Shown in pieces: positions 1 through 10,274 of a stretch of 64,000 nucleotides of DNA. Made by a program: the position numbers and the translations under genes. The stretch comes from Posidonia oceanica (taxonomy: Eukaryota > Streptophyta > Magnoliopsida > Alismatales > Posidoniaceae): contig JAZBRS010000029.1 of NCBI GenBank assembly GCA_037176725.1, positions 122,173,001-122,237,000 on the forward strand, in the 5' to 3' direction. The notes under the pieces were generated by a model. It was not told where the DNA came from and did no database searches. It was given only the letters and a program-made list of their open reading frames with translations. Position 1 is the stretch's first letter; every line of letters begins with the position of its first letter.

Positions 1-89
1 TCACAGCCCTATATGCAAATGCAAGCGAAAAAGCAAAACAACGGCAAAACCATGCAATGCAATCGACATGCAAGAGAAAACGGCGTAAA

Positions 90-330
90 ACACGCAAAAC
101 GAGGCGAAAAACAAGAAAACACGCAAAACGGTGCAAAAAGACAGGATCGACACGCAAAACAGGCGAGAAAGCAAGGCGGCACGCAAATCGGTGCAAAAGA
201 CGATGACGGGCACGCAAAACTATGCCGAAAGCAGGGCGAGCATGCAAAACGGCACGAAAGATAAAGCAGGCACGCAAAACGGTGCTAAAACGAGAGCGGG
301 CACGCAAAACGGTGCCAAAAGCAGCGAGAT
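90..330. repeat. Hairpin-type minisatellite in LTR (GCACGCAAAACGGTGC)
   Basis: Some seven degenerate units about 30-36 bp long, each with a core like GGCACGCAAAACGGTGCC, in which GGCAC and GTGCC can pair around an 8-nt loop. The same array is in the other LTR at 18340-18580 and, on the opposite strand, as a shorter diverged version near 53330-53410 in element 2. Confidence 0.75.
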
Positions 331-969
331 AAAAACCTCGGAAAAGCTGTGCGAATGCAAATGCAAGGAAAAGATTAGAAGCAGTAAAAGGGGAAGTAGA
401 ACAACGCATGTGTGAGAACAGGCGCTGTCCGGGGCCATGCAGAGTAGGTGTGAAGACCTACAAAGGGGAGAGTGAACAAACGGAGGGATTACCACTCCTT
501 TGTGACCGTTTCCCACTAAACCGTTCCATGATTTGTCTCGCATGCTGCCCAAAGCTCGCGATGCGATCGGATCGTGGAAAAGGGGGAAGAAAGTCACATT
601 AAGTGGTGAATCCAGGGAAAACTCAACACAAAACACATGGGGAAACGCGAAACGGGGATCTAAGTTGCCAAGCAGAAAGGGGAGGTCCTATTCTACATGC
701 TCAAAGAGATAGAAATCGAAAACGAGGAAAACTATGCAAATGGCGTGCAAATGAATGCAATGCAGGGGTTCAGGGGGACATACCTGGAAATCCGGGAGCT
801 TGATCTGAGATCTGTCTAGTCCATGCTGAAGAGCGCTTCGCTGCGGTCGCCTGAGCAGCTTGCTTGAGAAGATCCAACGGCCGGATTGAAAGATATCGTA
901 GCTTCAAAGCAGAAAGGCCAGAACAGGGGAGAAGAACAGATCTAGGTGTTCAGGAGGTCCTAGGGGTGT

Positions 970-2040
970 GCAAAAGGTCCTCCCAAGTGAAGGGGAGCTA
1001 AAGGTGCTTAGTGTGTGCAAAAGGATGCTAAAAATGCAAGACTAAATGGATGCAGAATGCATGCAAAAGCAAGAAGAGACAAGGGGAAAAACTTGGAAAA
1101 GACAGGAGTTCAAAAGCATTTTTGAAAAAGAAAAGGGGCTAAATGCAAGTTTTCACAAAGGATAGGGTCCACAGAGGAGGGTTTTGAAAACAGGAGAGGG
1201 CAGGGCTTTATTTTGCAAAAGATTGGGCTCAAAAAGTTATTTTGAAAAGTGGACATGCATTGGAAGAAGTTTTGAAAACAAAAGAAGTCAGAGTGCAATT
1301 TTGGAAAAAACTGGGGTCTAAAGTGCAAATTTTCCAGAAAACAGGGTTCTGGGGAGTCTGGGAATGCAAGTGGAGGGTCTACATGCAATTTTGTAAGCAT
1401 AGGAGCTAAGATGCAACTTTAGGGGCAAAACAGTTATTTTACATGGTTTTTAAAGGATGCAAGGACCTATGTGTGATTTTTGAATCATGCAGGGGTCAAA
1501 TATGCAATTTTATATGGTAAACATGCTCTGAAATCAAAAGACAGGACTGATGTGCAATTTTTTGAAAAAACAGGGTTGAAAATGCAATGCAATAAGCAAA
1601 AATGCATGCAAAATGATTACTGTCCATTTAAAATGGACCTAAATGCAAAAATGCAAAACCATGAGGCAAAACATGCAATGCAGTATGCAAAAATCAAAAT
1701 AAAACCTAAGTTTCTACAGTGCAGAGGATGAAAATACAAAAATGAGAAAAAACGGGGGCTCAGAATGCAATATGATATGGTAAAATTCATGCAATTAAAT
1801 GGTCTGATTTGAAATAGGATCTAAGTGCAAAAATGAAAAAAACAGGGGCCAAAGCACAAAAAGTTATAACTAAACAGCACAGTAAAAGGACCGGAATGTA
1901 AATACAGAAAAACAGGAATAAATGAAGCAATTTAGCATGGTATTAAATTTAAAACTAAGCAGGTTAAATATCCTGAGGACCAGAATGCAAAAATGAAGCA
2001 ACTTAGGGCAAACATGCAATATTCCCACAGAAACTATATT
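970..2040. repeat. TGCA-rich irregular repeat tract in LTR
   Basis: Roughly 1 kb in which ATGCAA/TTGCAT words recur every 15-40 bp between A-rich stretches. The second copy is at 19220-20290; element 2 has a related tract (51360-52550). No coding signal. Confidence 0.6.
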
Positions 2041-2355
2041 ACTGAGAAAATAACGCTATAGTAAACTACCGGCGGTGGCTGGCACTGTAGCAGTGAACCA
2101 CCGGCGCCCACCACCACCGGCACAGGAGGGCTGCGGAGGTGCGAGAGGGCGGAGACCATCACCGGCGACTACACGGAGCTCTGGAGATCGTCGGGGGACC
2201 GTTCCACTGACTGGAACGTCCGAGAGACAGGAGGCCGGCGCCGGAGAAGAAGGACTGACCGGCGAGTCGAGGACGGAGCAGGAGGACCGGAGCCTTGCTT
2301 CTGGACGGTGGGAAAGCAGCAGAGGGAGGAGAGAGAGCGAAGAAAGTGAGAAATT

Positions 2356-2360
2356 ACCTG
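2356..2360 (-). promoter_or_regulatory. Candidate 5' splice site CAG|GTA within the 3' LTR
   Basis: On the minus strand a CAG|GTAATT donor follows the GC-rich segment. It is retained in the 5' LTR (20604-20609) and at the homologous place in the much more diverged element 2 LTR (GT at 50929-50930). Upstream flanks (GTCGGG...GCGCAA) are also recognisable in both families. Use is inferred only. Confidence 0.4.
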
Positions 2361-3341
2361 TCCTTGCGCCTGGAATGCACTCCCGACCTTGGCAGTGTCG
2401 GAGCTGGCCGGCGATGGCTGTCGGGTTGCAGCGGCGATCTCCAGCGGCTCGCGGTGGCTGGGACTCCTTCAGGACGATCTCCCAGTGCTCCCCGAATGAT
2501 CGGACCGAGCTTCTGCAGCTCGAGCGGAGAAATGGATTCTGTGGGTTGTCAGTAAGCAGCCGGAGGTGGGGGGGCTTGTCCGCTGCTCCTCGGCTTGGAT
2601 GGAGCCTTCCGGAGGATTGCTGGAGGTCCGGCGAAGGGGTCTGGATGCTTGGAAGGGCTTTCTGGAGAGTGTGGAGAGAGTTTGAGAGCTGGGTTGATTC
2701 TTGGTCTAGAGGTGACACAGGTGTTTGTTGTGGAGTCTGGAAGCTGTGGTGGATGGTTGGGTTCGAGGTCGGAGGCTCTGGAAAGGTGGAGGTTCAGTGA
2801 ATCTCTGGGTGGAGTTTGGAAGGAAGCAGTGGGCTAGAGTGAAGGGAATTCTGGAGTGGGTTGTGTCGGGTTGCTGTTGGCTTGCAGGTGGAGTTTCAGG
2901 TGATTAGGTGGTGTTTTAGTGGAGGAATGGTTGGGAAATGGTGGGGAGGTATTGCTGGGTTTCTGGGTGAACTTGGGGAATCAATTCGGAGAGAAATTGA
3001 GGCTTGGAAGGGGGCTGGTTTGCTGGAGAAGAAAGAGGAGGTTCTGCTGAAGATGGAGGAAGGAATTGGGGAAGGGATTGCTGGGGAAATGCCCTGGAAC
3101 TGGGCTCTCTCTCCGGGATGCCAAAGCACACTCTCAGACTCTCTCTCCCGGACTCTTCTCCCTGGGAATTGGAGGATACAGAGGAAGAAAGAGGAGGTCG
3201 CTCAGGTGGAGAAGAAGCTCTGGAATTCTCTGGTTTGCTCTCGCAAATTTGCTAATTGCTAAGTGATGGGCTGTGCTACTCTCTCTCTGGATGATCCAAA
3301 AAGGGCCGGTCGAAGGAAGGGAATTCTGGATGCTTATATCT

Positions 3342-3347
3342 GGAGGA
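3342..3347 (-). promoter_or_regulatory. Possible TATA-like box in LTR
   Basis: Minus-strand GATATAAGC lies upstream (in element sense) of the candidate splice donor and is present in both LTR copies (second copy about 21591-21596). It is the best TATA-like word seen before the donor; this is weak evidence. Confidence 0.25.
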
Positions 3348-5230
3348 AAGCTGCCGGTGCGCGCGCTGGGATTTTGAGCTCGACAGCGACGCACTGCAGC
3401 TGAGGAGATGGGTGCCGGCGAGAAGACGGGCATTGAATGCCTCCCGGAATTGGTGCTGAGATGGGAGAGAGCGGCGAGCTGCTGTGGATGATAAGATGGA
3501 GGTTTCGAAATTTAAATGGTGGAGGGAGCACTGCAACAGCTGTCGCGGGAGGAAAAATGGAGGAGAAAATGCAGAAGGTTGAGGAAGAAGAAGGAGAACG
3601 ACGGGCTGGGCTGCGGGCCGAAGGAAAAAGAAAAAGAAATGAAGAAGAAAGGAAGAGACGGGCTGAATTGGGCCCAGCAAGGAAAAAGAAGAAAAGAAAA
3701 ATGAGAAGAAAGAAAGAAAGAGAGGGAAAAGAAAGGAAATAAAATTAGAAAAAATAGACTAAAAATAAATAAAAATGCTAGAAAGGTTGTGTTGTGAATT
3801 AGGATTTTAATTAGATTTTTTAATGACCATTTTGGGTTGATTAATGTGTTTTGGGCTTGATTATGGTTTTAAGGTTTTGGTTTTGTTTTTAATTAGTTTT
3901 CACTTGATTAAATGTTTGTTAAACCCTTTTTAAATTATTTTAAAAATTGTGTTTCCCTTGTTAGATACTTAGGACATTGATTAGGATTTTTTTAGGATTT
4001 ATTTCGTATTAATCAGGATTGGTTTTAGGTTTTAAGTCTTAGTCTTCTAGGGTTTTCTTTTCTTAAGTCTTTCAAATTATGTTTTGATTTTCATTTGTTA
4101 ATTTTTCTTGAAGTTTTTAGTTAGATTTTTCTGGTTTGATGGGGTGTTTTTAAATCTTTTAAATGTGTGTTTTTTTTCTTTTCCTTTTAATTAAGTTTTA
4201 ATTTGTTTTTTCTTAGGTTTGTTAGGTTAAGTCTTTTGCTTCTTTAATTACTTGTTTTAATGTTTGTTTTTTGATTCTTCTTTTTAATGTTTGTTTTTTT
4301 AATTCTTCTAATGAGGTTTTTACTTTTGGGTGGGTTTTGATTTCATTTTAGTTTTTTCCTTGATTTTTCAGTGTTTTCTTTTGATTTGTTTTGCATTTTT
4401 TAGCTCACATGCTTGGTTTTCCTTTTAGCTTGATTTAGTTAAGTTTAGGTTTTTAATTGCTTGTTTAATGTTTTTTTAATTGTTTTTCTTAGGGCTCTGA
4501 TTTGTTTCTTTCATATTTTGGGGTTTTACAGATTTTTAGGGGTTTTTATGGATTTTTGCAAAAGAGAGAAAAGGAAAAAAGAAGGAGGAAAGAAATGGAG
4601 AAAAGAGGGAGATAAAAGGAAAAGAGATAGGTTGGAGGAAAATGATTTCTAAAATTCAGAAAAAATGCTAAAAATAAAGTAAAAATAGGGATAAGATAGA
4701 GGAAGGACAGAAGCACAGAGGGGGCCCACAGCCAGACCAGAGAAAGGGTAAGAAGGGGATGAAAAGAGAGATGATAAACAGGAGAGAGAGAGGAGAGAGA
4801 AAATGATAATCTCGGAGAGAGAAAAGGATAATTTGGGCAAATGAGAGGCTTAGAGGTTTTGGAATGGGATGAAAATTGGTGAGTGAGTAGTCTAGGATTT
4901 GAGGTGTTGGTTCTGAAGTTTTGGTTTGATTCTAAGAAGGTTTTGGAGGGGTTTTAAGGTGTAGAAAAGGAGAGTTTTGCCTAGGTTTTCTAGGGTTTTT
5001 GGGAATGGTCTAATGTTTGAGATTTTCTAAGTTCTTGGGTAGGTTTGCTAAGTGGGTGTTGGTGGGTTTTCCTATGGATTTTGGTTAGGTTTTGAGCTTG
5101 GGAAGAGGGGTAAAGGCTTAGGTCAAGTTTGCTTGGTTTTGAAGGGTAAAGAAGAGGGTTAGGGTTTGGTTTTGGTTTGGGTTTGAGTCCAGCAATCACA
5201 AGAGGGTCCCAAATGGTCCAAGCCTGTCAA

Positions 5231-5312
5231 GATGGGGTGTCAACAGATGCCCCTCCCTGAGCAAGGTCAAGCAGAGCGAGGCCGCTGCTCAGGGTTGACA
5301 AGACACCCCATC
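5231..5312. other. Hairpin spanning LTR start and PPT
   Basis: Outer arms 5231-5241 (GATGGGGTGTC) and 5302-5312 (GACACCCCATC) are perfect 11-bp inverted repeats. Inner arms 5255-5263 (CCCTGAGCA) and 5286-5294 (TGCTCAGGG) are perfect over 9 bp around a 22-nt loop. The inner arm overlaps the PPT and the outer arm is the LTR terminus itself. A similar layout is seen in element 3. Confidence 0.75.
5246..5260 (-). other. Polypurine tract (PPT) of element 1
   Basis: Minus strand reads CAGGGAGGGGCATC directly before the LTR start TGTTGACACC. Purine-rich sequence at this place primes plus-strand DNA synthesis in LTR retroelements. The 5' LTR has no such tract on its outer side, which fixes the element's direction. 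Confidence 0.85.
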
Positions 5313-5794
5313 TAACCGGCGGGAGCAGCGGTTTGCTATGGGCGTGAGCTACTTCTTCGGCGGATGCACCGAAAATCATAGCCCGTTGCCGCAATGCAAA
5401 ATGCAGGGTGCAGATGGATGATGCTAAGTGTATGATGCATGCTAATGCAAATGCCATGCAAGAGTTAGTACAAAAGTTAGCCAATTAGAGGAGAATGCTG
5501 ATGCTGTGCAAGTGATGCCAATGATACTAAAGTAGTATGCAGTGCTAGCTGAGAAGATGCAGAGATGATGCAAGAGAAAATGCTAAAAGGACGCGATGTA
5601 GCGCAAGGATCTGGTAGGAAGGCCGGACTCGCACGACAAAGCAAAGAAAAACAGGGTGCAGCTCGTCCCCGCCCGGGGAGCAAGCTAGCAGAAGAGAAAA
5701 GAGGGGTGCGAGGGGAGAGAGGCCAACTCTCGTATCGCAAAAAAAAGAGGTGCATGACTTTGCCTTCCTGGGGCAAGGCCACGCCAAAAAAGGT

Positions 5795-6775
5795 GATAAG
5801 GTGACGGGCTTATCGTCCGGATAGTTTACGGTCCTATCAACCGGGAGTGATAGTTTAGGTTATCAGCCTAGAGCGATAGTTTAGGTTATCAGCCTGGAGT
5901 GATAGTTTAGGTTATCAGCCTAGAGTGATAGTTTAGGTTATCAACCTAGAGCAGTTGTGAGTGATAGTTACTGGATATCAGCCGTATAACATGGTTGTGT
6001 GGGATAGTTTACAGTCCTATCAATTGGCGGATAGTTTACAGACCTATCAACTGGCGGATAGTTTACAGACCTATCAACTGGAAGCCACAAACCATGAGTG
6101 ATAGTTACTGGGTATCAGCCGTATAACGCAAATGTCGGATAGTTTACAGTCCTATCAACTGGAGCGATAGTTTACAGACCTATCAACTGGCGGATAGTTT
6201 ACAGACCTATCAACTGGCGGATAGTTTACAGTCCTATCAACTGGAAACGGCATTGTGAGGGACAGTTACTGGGTGTCATCCGTATAACATGATTGCGCGT
6301 GATAGTTTAGGATATCAGCCTAGCGATAGTTTACAGTCCTATCAACTAGAACGATAGTTTACAGTCCTATCAACTGGTGGATAGTTTACAGGCCTATCAA
6401 CTGGAACGCGCAATGATGAGAGATAATTACTGGATATCAGCCGTATAATGCAATTGCTGGTGATAGTTTAGGATATCAGCCTAACGATAGTTTACAGTCC
6501 TATCAACTGGCGGATAGTTTACAGACCTATCAACTGGCGGATAGTTTACAGACCTATCAACTGGAAACCGCAATTGTAAGGGATAGTTACTGGATGTCAG
6601 CCGTATAACACAACTGTGGGCCAACCATGGATTGGCCTAGATGATAGTTTAGGTTATCAGCCTGAGAGTGCTTGATTGTTGATAGTTTAGGATATCAGCC
6701 TGAGAGTGCTTGATTGTTGATAGTTTAGGATATCAGCCTGAGAGTGCTTGATTGTTGATAAGAGGGGATGAGATA
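5795..6775. repeat. 3'-UTR tandem array A (about 27-bp units in higher-order units)
   Basis: Units such as GATAGTTTACAGACCTATC followed by AACTGGCG (27 bp) alternate with GATAGTTTAGGTTATC and GATAGTTACTGGATATC types. Each carries a short inverted repeat (GATAG/CTATC, GATA/TATC). Such arrays between integrase and the 3' LTR are typical of Tat elements and known as seeds of satellites. The arm sequences vary but stay complementary. Confidence 0.88.
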
Positions 6776-7290
6776 ATGATGAGAATTATTGCTAAAGAGG
6801 GGGTGAGATCATGATGAGAGTTATTGCTAAAGAGGGGGATGAGATCATGATGAGAATGATTGCTAAAGAGGGGGATGAGATCATGATGAGAACTATTGCT
6901 AAAGAGGGGGTGAGATCATGATGAGAAAGAGGGGGTGAGGTAATGATGAGATAAAGAGGGGGCGAGATAATGATGAGATAAAGAGGGGGTGAGATAATGA
7001 TGAGAGTTATTGCTAAAGAGGGGCATGAGATCATGATGAGAAAGAGGGGGTGAGGTAATGATGAGATAAAGAGGGGGTGAGATAATGATGAGAAAGAGGG
7101 GATGAGGTAATGATGAGATAAAGAGGGGGTGAGATAATGATGAGAAAGAGGGGATGAGGTAATGATGAGATAAAGAGGGGGTGAGATAATGATGAGAAAG
7201 AGGGGATGAGGTAATGATGAGAATGATTGATTGATAAGATATCGGACTTATCGGCCGGCAAAGAGGGGATGAGGTAATGATGAGAAGAAA
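6770..7290. repeat. 3'-UTR tandem array B (GATGAGA...GAGGGGGTGAGATAA, about 25-37 bp)
   Basis: Purine-rich units such as AAAGAGGGGGTGAGATAATG repeated about 20 times with two length classes. Longer units contain ATTGCTAAAGAGG. Open minus-strand frames here (rich in Ile/Ser/Pro) are a consequence of the repeat and not taken as genes. It ends with a GATAAG...CTTATC dyad at 7233-7252. Confidence 0.85.
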
Positions 7291-7419
7291 TCATCCTATG
7301 ACACCAGGAATATCATAGGGGAAAGAGGGGAAGAATGATACCAAGGGGCGATCAAAAGATGCCCCTGGTGTCGGGAAGACACCAGGGGTTGGCCAACGCG
7401 TCCTTGGCATCGAAAGCAG

Positions 7420-7830
7420 AGGGTGATGACAAGATTGTCGTGCTTGTCAGACGAGTAGTTTGGAGTACCAGCCCGCAGATGATGATCCAGCTAGGGATGA
7501 CCAGCTGGGGATGATGACAGGTTGACGGACCTATCGCCGAGCAGTTTGGGGTGCCAGCCCGCAGATGATGATCCAGCTGGGGATGATGACAGGTTGACGG
7601 ACCTATCGCCGAGCAGTTTAGGGTGCCAGCCCGCAGATGATGATCCAGCTGGGGACGACCAGCTGGGGATGATGACAGGTTGACGGACCTATTGCCGAGC
7701 AGTTTGGGGTGCCAGCCCGCTGGGGACTCAGCTGGGGATGATCAGCTGAGGAGGATGACAGGTTGACGGACCTTTCGGCGAGCAGTTTGGGGTGCCAGCC
7801 CACTGGGGACTCAGCTGGGGATGATCAGCT
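7420..7830. repeat. 3'-UTR tandem array C (about 65-75-bp units)
   Basis: About five to six units with GATGACAGGTTGACGGACCT, then GAGCAGTTTGGGGTGCCAGC, then a CCAGCTGGGGATGA segment (CAGCTG palindrome). The GCAGTTTGGGGTGCCAGCC part is recognisably related to TAGTTTAGGTTATCAGCC of array A, so the arrays share an ancestor. The array also encodes the repetitive C-terminal tail of the PMD ORF. Confidence 0.85.
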
Positions 7831-8810
7831 GAGGATGTCGAGTGGCGTAGCTTGACGACGCGGGTCCGCAGAGGTTCCGGACTCCGGATTGGGTGTTGAG
7901 GACTTTGCTGCGTTGTGATGGCTGCAAGTCTGGCCAGAGGACCTGAGATGATGATGATAATGAATATGCAATGCATTGAACAGTCTTGAAGTGCAAGCAG
8001 ATAGCAGAAACAGTTTTTTATTGATAAAGCTTGATGAGTACAATGCCTGTGGCAGGCCAAAAGATGTACAGCATGACTTGAAAGAAGACCACATGATGAT
8101 TGCACTTGAGGGCCCAAGAGGTTCATCTCTAAGTGCGCGGTTAGCCAGACTTGTATGAGTGCTCCGCAACCGTGGAAGTGGCGGCAGCGATGAGAGATGC
8201 GGTCCAGCCCGCGATAGGTCTCTACCAGGACAACTGGTGCTAGGTCTATGTGCTGGGTCACCACAGCTAATGCAATCTCTGCAACCTCAATGGCCACTGT
8301 TAGTCGGCCATGAGTAAAGATCAGCTCACCCAGGAAGCGGATAACAAATCCTCGGAGCCACAGCTCATCTCCGAGTTCTGCGCGCTTGTTCATGATATCA
8401 TCGAAGTGCGCAAGGCGAAGCATAGGTTCAGGCCCACTGGTGCAGATTAGCTTTTGTTGGCAGGTTCGAGTGGGGAGCCCAGTCAGCTGGCTCAGGACCT
8501 CGAGATATCCATCTCGCCTCATGAAAACAGGCGGCCCCAGGATCTTGGAAAAGCCGCAGATCCGACGCACCTCTTCCAGTGTAGGTGTCAGCTCAGTTTT
8601 GCCAAAGCAAAAGACATGGTGCGCCGGTTTCCAGAATCTTGCGGCGGCACACAGAAGGTGACGGCTGACTTCCACATCAGCAGCCTTCAGCAGTTTAGTT
8701 GGGACCCCCCAGAGGCGCAGCTTCTCACAGTCTTCTTGAGTGAGCCTGCCGATCCATTCTCGCAGGGTTTCCGAGCAGTGTGTGGGAGTCAGCAGAGTTG
8801 GGAAGCCCAT
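7728..8810 (-). CDS. Plant mobile domain (PMD/DUF7745-like) protein carried in sense by element 1
   Basis: A 360-codon ORF downstream of integrase, same strand as the element. Residues 1-240 look like a plant mobile domain: a Leu-rich helical start, then FWKPAHHVFCFGKTELTPTL (about residue 58), matching the family pattern of aromatic-rich strand followed by 'L.PT.EE', then ICGF, and a later LVETYRGLDR..HFHGCGALIQVWL block. PMD proteins are transposon-associated in plants; host members (MAIN/MAIL type) act in silencing and gene regulation. No intron interrupts the domain. The last 100 or so residues come from repeat array C, so the true stop may lie earlier. A splice acceptor-like TAGCAG stands just upstream of the first Met (about 8853), so an N-terminal exon could exist. 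Function in the element is unknown. Confidence 0.7.
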   Translation of the reverse strand: MGFPTLLTPTHCSETLREWIGRLTQEDCEKLRLWGVPTKLLKAADVEVSRHLLCAAARFWKPAHHVFCFGKTELTPTLEEVRRICGFSKILGPPVFMRRDGYLEVLSQLTGLPTRTCQQKLICTSGPEPMLRLAHFDDIMNKRAELGDELWLRGFVIRFLGELIFTHGRLTVAIEVAEIALAVVTQHIDLAPVVLVETYRGLDRISHRCRHFHGCGALIQVWLTAHLEMNLLGPQVQSSCGLLSSHAVHLLACHRHCTHQALSIKNCFCYLLALQDCSMHCIFIIIIISGPLARLAAITTQQSPQHPIRSPEPLRTRVVKLRHSTSSADHPQLSPQWAGTPNCSPKGPSTCHPPQLIIPS

Positions 8811-8859
8811 TGCACTGGTTGCAGAAGACAGGCTGATAGTTGCGAAGCTTGAAGGTACC

Positions 8860-10270
8860 TGCTATCAATAAACAGTCAGATCTCGCAGGCATATAATCTT
8901 TGACAACAAGCAGAAGCTGAGACTGAAAATGTAGTTCCATAAGCATCATAGCAGTTGATAACAGAACATAGCAATTAAGCACAAATAAGCAAGGGGGATT
9001 CTGTAGCAGTCTTGCGGACACGGGGGCGAGGGCTGGCAGGAGATCTGGACCAGTGCAGCTCGAGTGTCGTCGATGCGCTCTACTGGGGAGAAGTACTGTC
9101 TCAGGGCCGAAGCGCGTTGCAGAGCGGGAGAAATTGATAGGAAAGGAATGATAGAAGAAGATGCATGTATGCATGATGCAGGTGATATGCTTATGAAGAT
9201 GAGTAGTATGCTTGGATGGATGAGTATGCTTGGATGAATGAGTATGCTTGGATGCCCTCAGCGTACGGAGTGCTTTGGTGCCTGCTGCAAAGGAAGGGAG
9301 TGGTCCCTGACTCACTGGGCCCTACCTAGACTCTTGGCTTGCTGGTGGCGCTCCGGAACGGGTGTTGGCATTGTACAGGTGGTGGTGTGGTGAGGACAGG
9401 CTACTTGCCGAGCTCTCAGGACCTACACCTATTCTTTCAGCTCTCTTTTTTTTTGATTGATTTCTCCCTCATAGGTATGCAGTCTTTCTCTGCCCCTAGC
9501 CAAGAGAGGGTGAGTGTTCGCTCTTGAAGGGATATGGTAGATTCTTTTAAGCTCGACATGCTGGGGATCTTCTAGTAAAGCATGGGGGATAATGGTGCCT
9601 GTGTTTTTCGGGCTGCATTTTGCCTTTTTCTTCTTCTTTTTTTTTTTTTGCTTTGCTTGCTTTTTTTTCCCCTTTTTTTTGGGTTTTTGTTCTATCCTTT
9701 TTTTTGCTTGTTGTTTTGCTTTTCTCTCTTTTTTTTTTTTTTTTTCAGGCTTTTGCTATCCCCATTTTGGTGGCAAAAGGAGAGTGTTCGACATGTAATG
9801 GATCTAGGCTTTGGGTCTGCTGTGTGATGGGTAGAAGGAGCAGGGTTAGACTGCACACCCCTATCTCTAGGGCCGGCTTCTGTCTTCGTCTTCTGTTCCT
9901 TGGATGTGCCCAAACCTAGGTGTCTACTCTCACTTTTTCCAGACTCACATCCTAATATTTTTTTCTCCCTTAGAGGTGTATGTCCTTGCGAGATTAGGCG
10001 GTTCGCCTGTCCTCGTTGGTGGTGGCTCCCTCACTAGCTAAGACATCTGAGTAGTGCCAGGTGAGGTAGGGTGACTCTTTCCAGAGCAGGCAAGCACTTC
10101 CGGTTTTCATCACCGGGCCAAAGATACAATGCTTGAGAGGGTGACGATGATGATTTTGGAGAGAGTTGATGCAAGAGTTGAAAGGATGACGATGATGATT
10201 TGAAATAGAGGTTGCAAGAGGTGAGAATGCAAGGGCAAGTGGGAGGAGGGCATCTGCAACGGGGCCGCTT
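8860..10270 (-). other. Non-coding spacer between integrase and PMD ORF, with homopyrimidine tracts
   Basis: No supported gene. 9430-9760 is very T-rich on the plus strand (runs of up to about 18 T), that is A/purine-rich in element sense. 9170-9255 holds a few TATGCTTGGATGAATGAG repeats. 10135-10215 has two copies of TGACGATGATGATTT about 50 bp apart. Confidence 0.6.
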
Positions 10271-10274
10271 TCGG

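Larger units (their letters stand above)
1..5245 (-). repeat. 3' LTR of element 1 (truncated by window edge)
   Basis: Direct repeat of 18250-23495. In element orientation it starts at 5245 with TGTTGACACCCC, right after the polypurine tract. It is mosaic: 5220-3750 A/C-rich on the sense strand; 3700-2050 GC-rich; 2040-970 rich in TGCA words; 330-90 short hairpin repeats. ORFs of 60-240 codons here recur in the other LTR only because the LTRs are copies; none resembles a known protein. Confidence 0.93.

Noticed and set aside
2056..2800. 220- and 241-codon ORFs on both strands, repeated at 20305-21049
   Set aside because: Conserved only because LTRs are copies; overlapping on both strands of a GC-rich tract, no known motif, and not open at the homologous place in element 2.
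5795..7830. CRISPR-like regular repeats
   Set aside because: Units abut, vary in length and have no unique spacers; the context is a plant retrotransposon 3' UTR.
9640..9760. Poly(A) tail of a processed gene or LINE (T runs on plus strand)
   Set aside because: No retrogene body or target duplication next to it; the tract lies inside the spacer of element 1.
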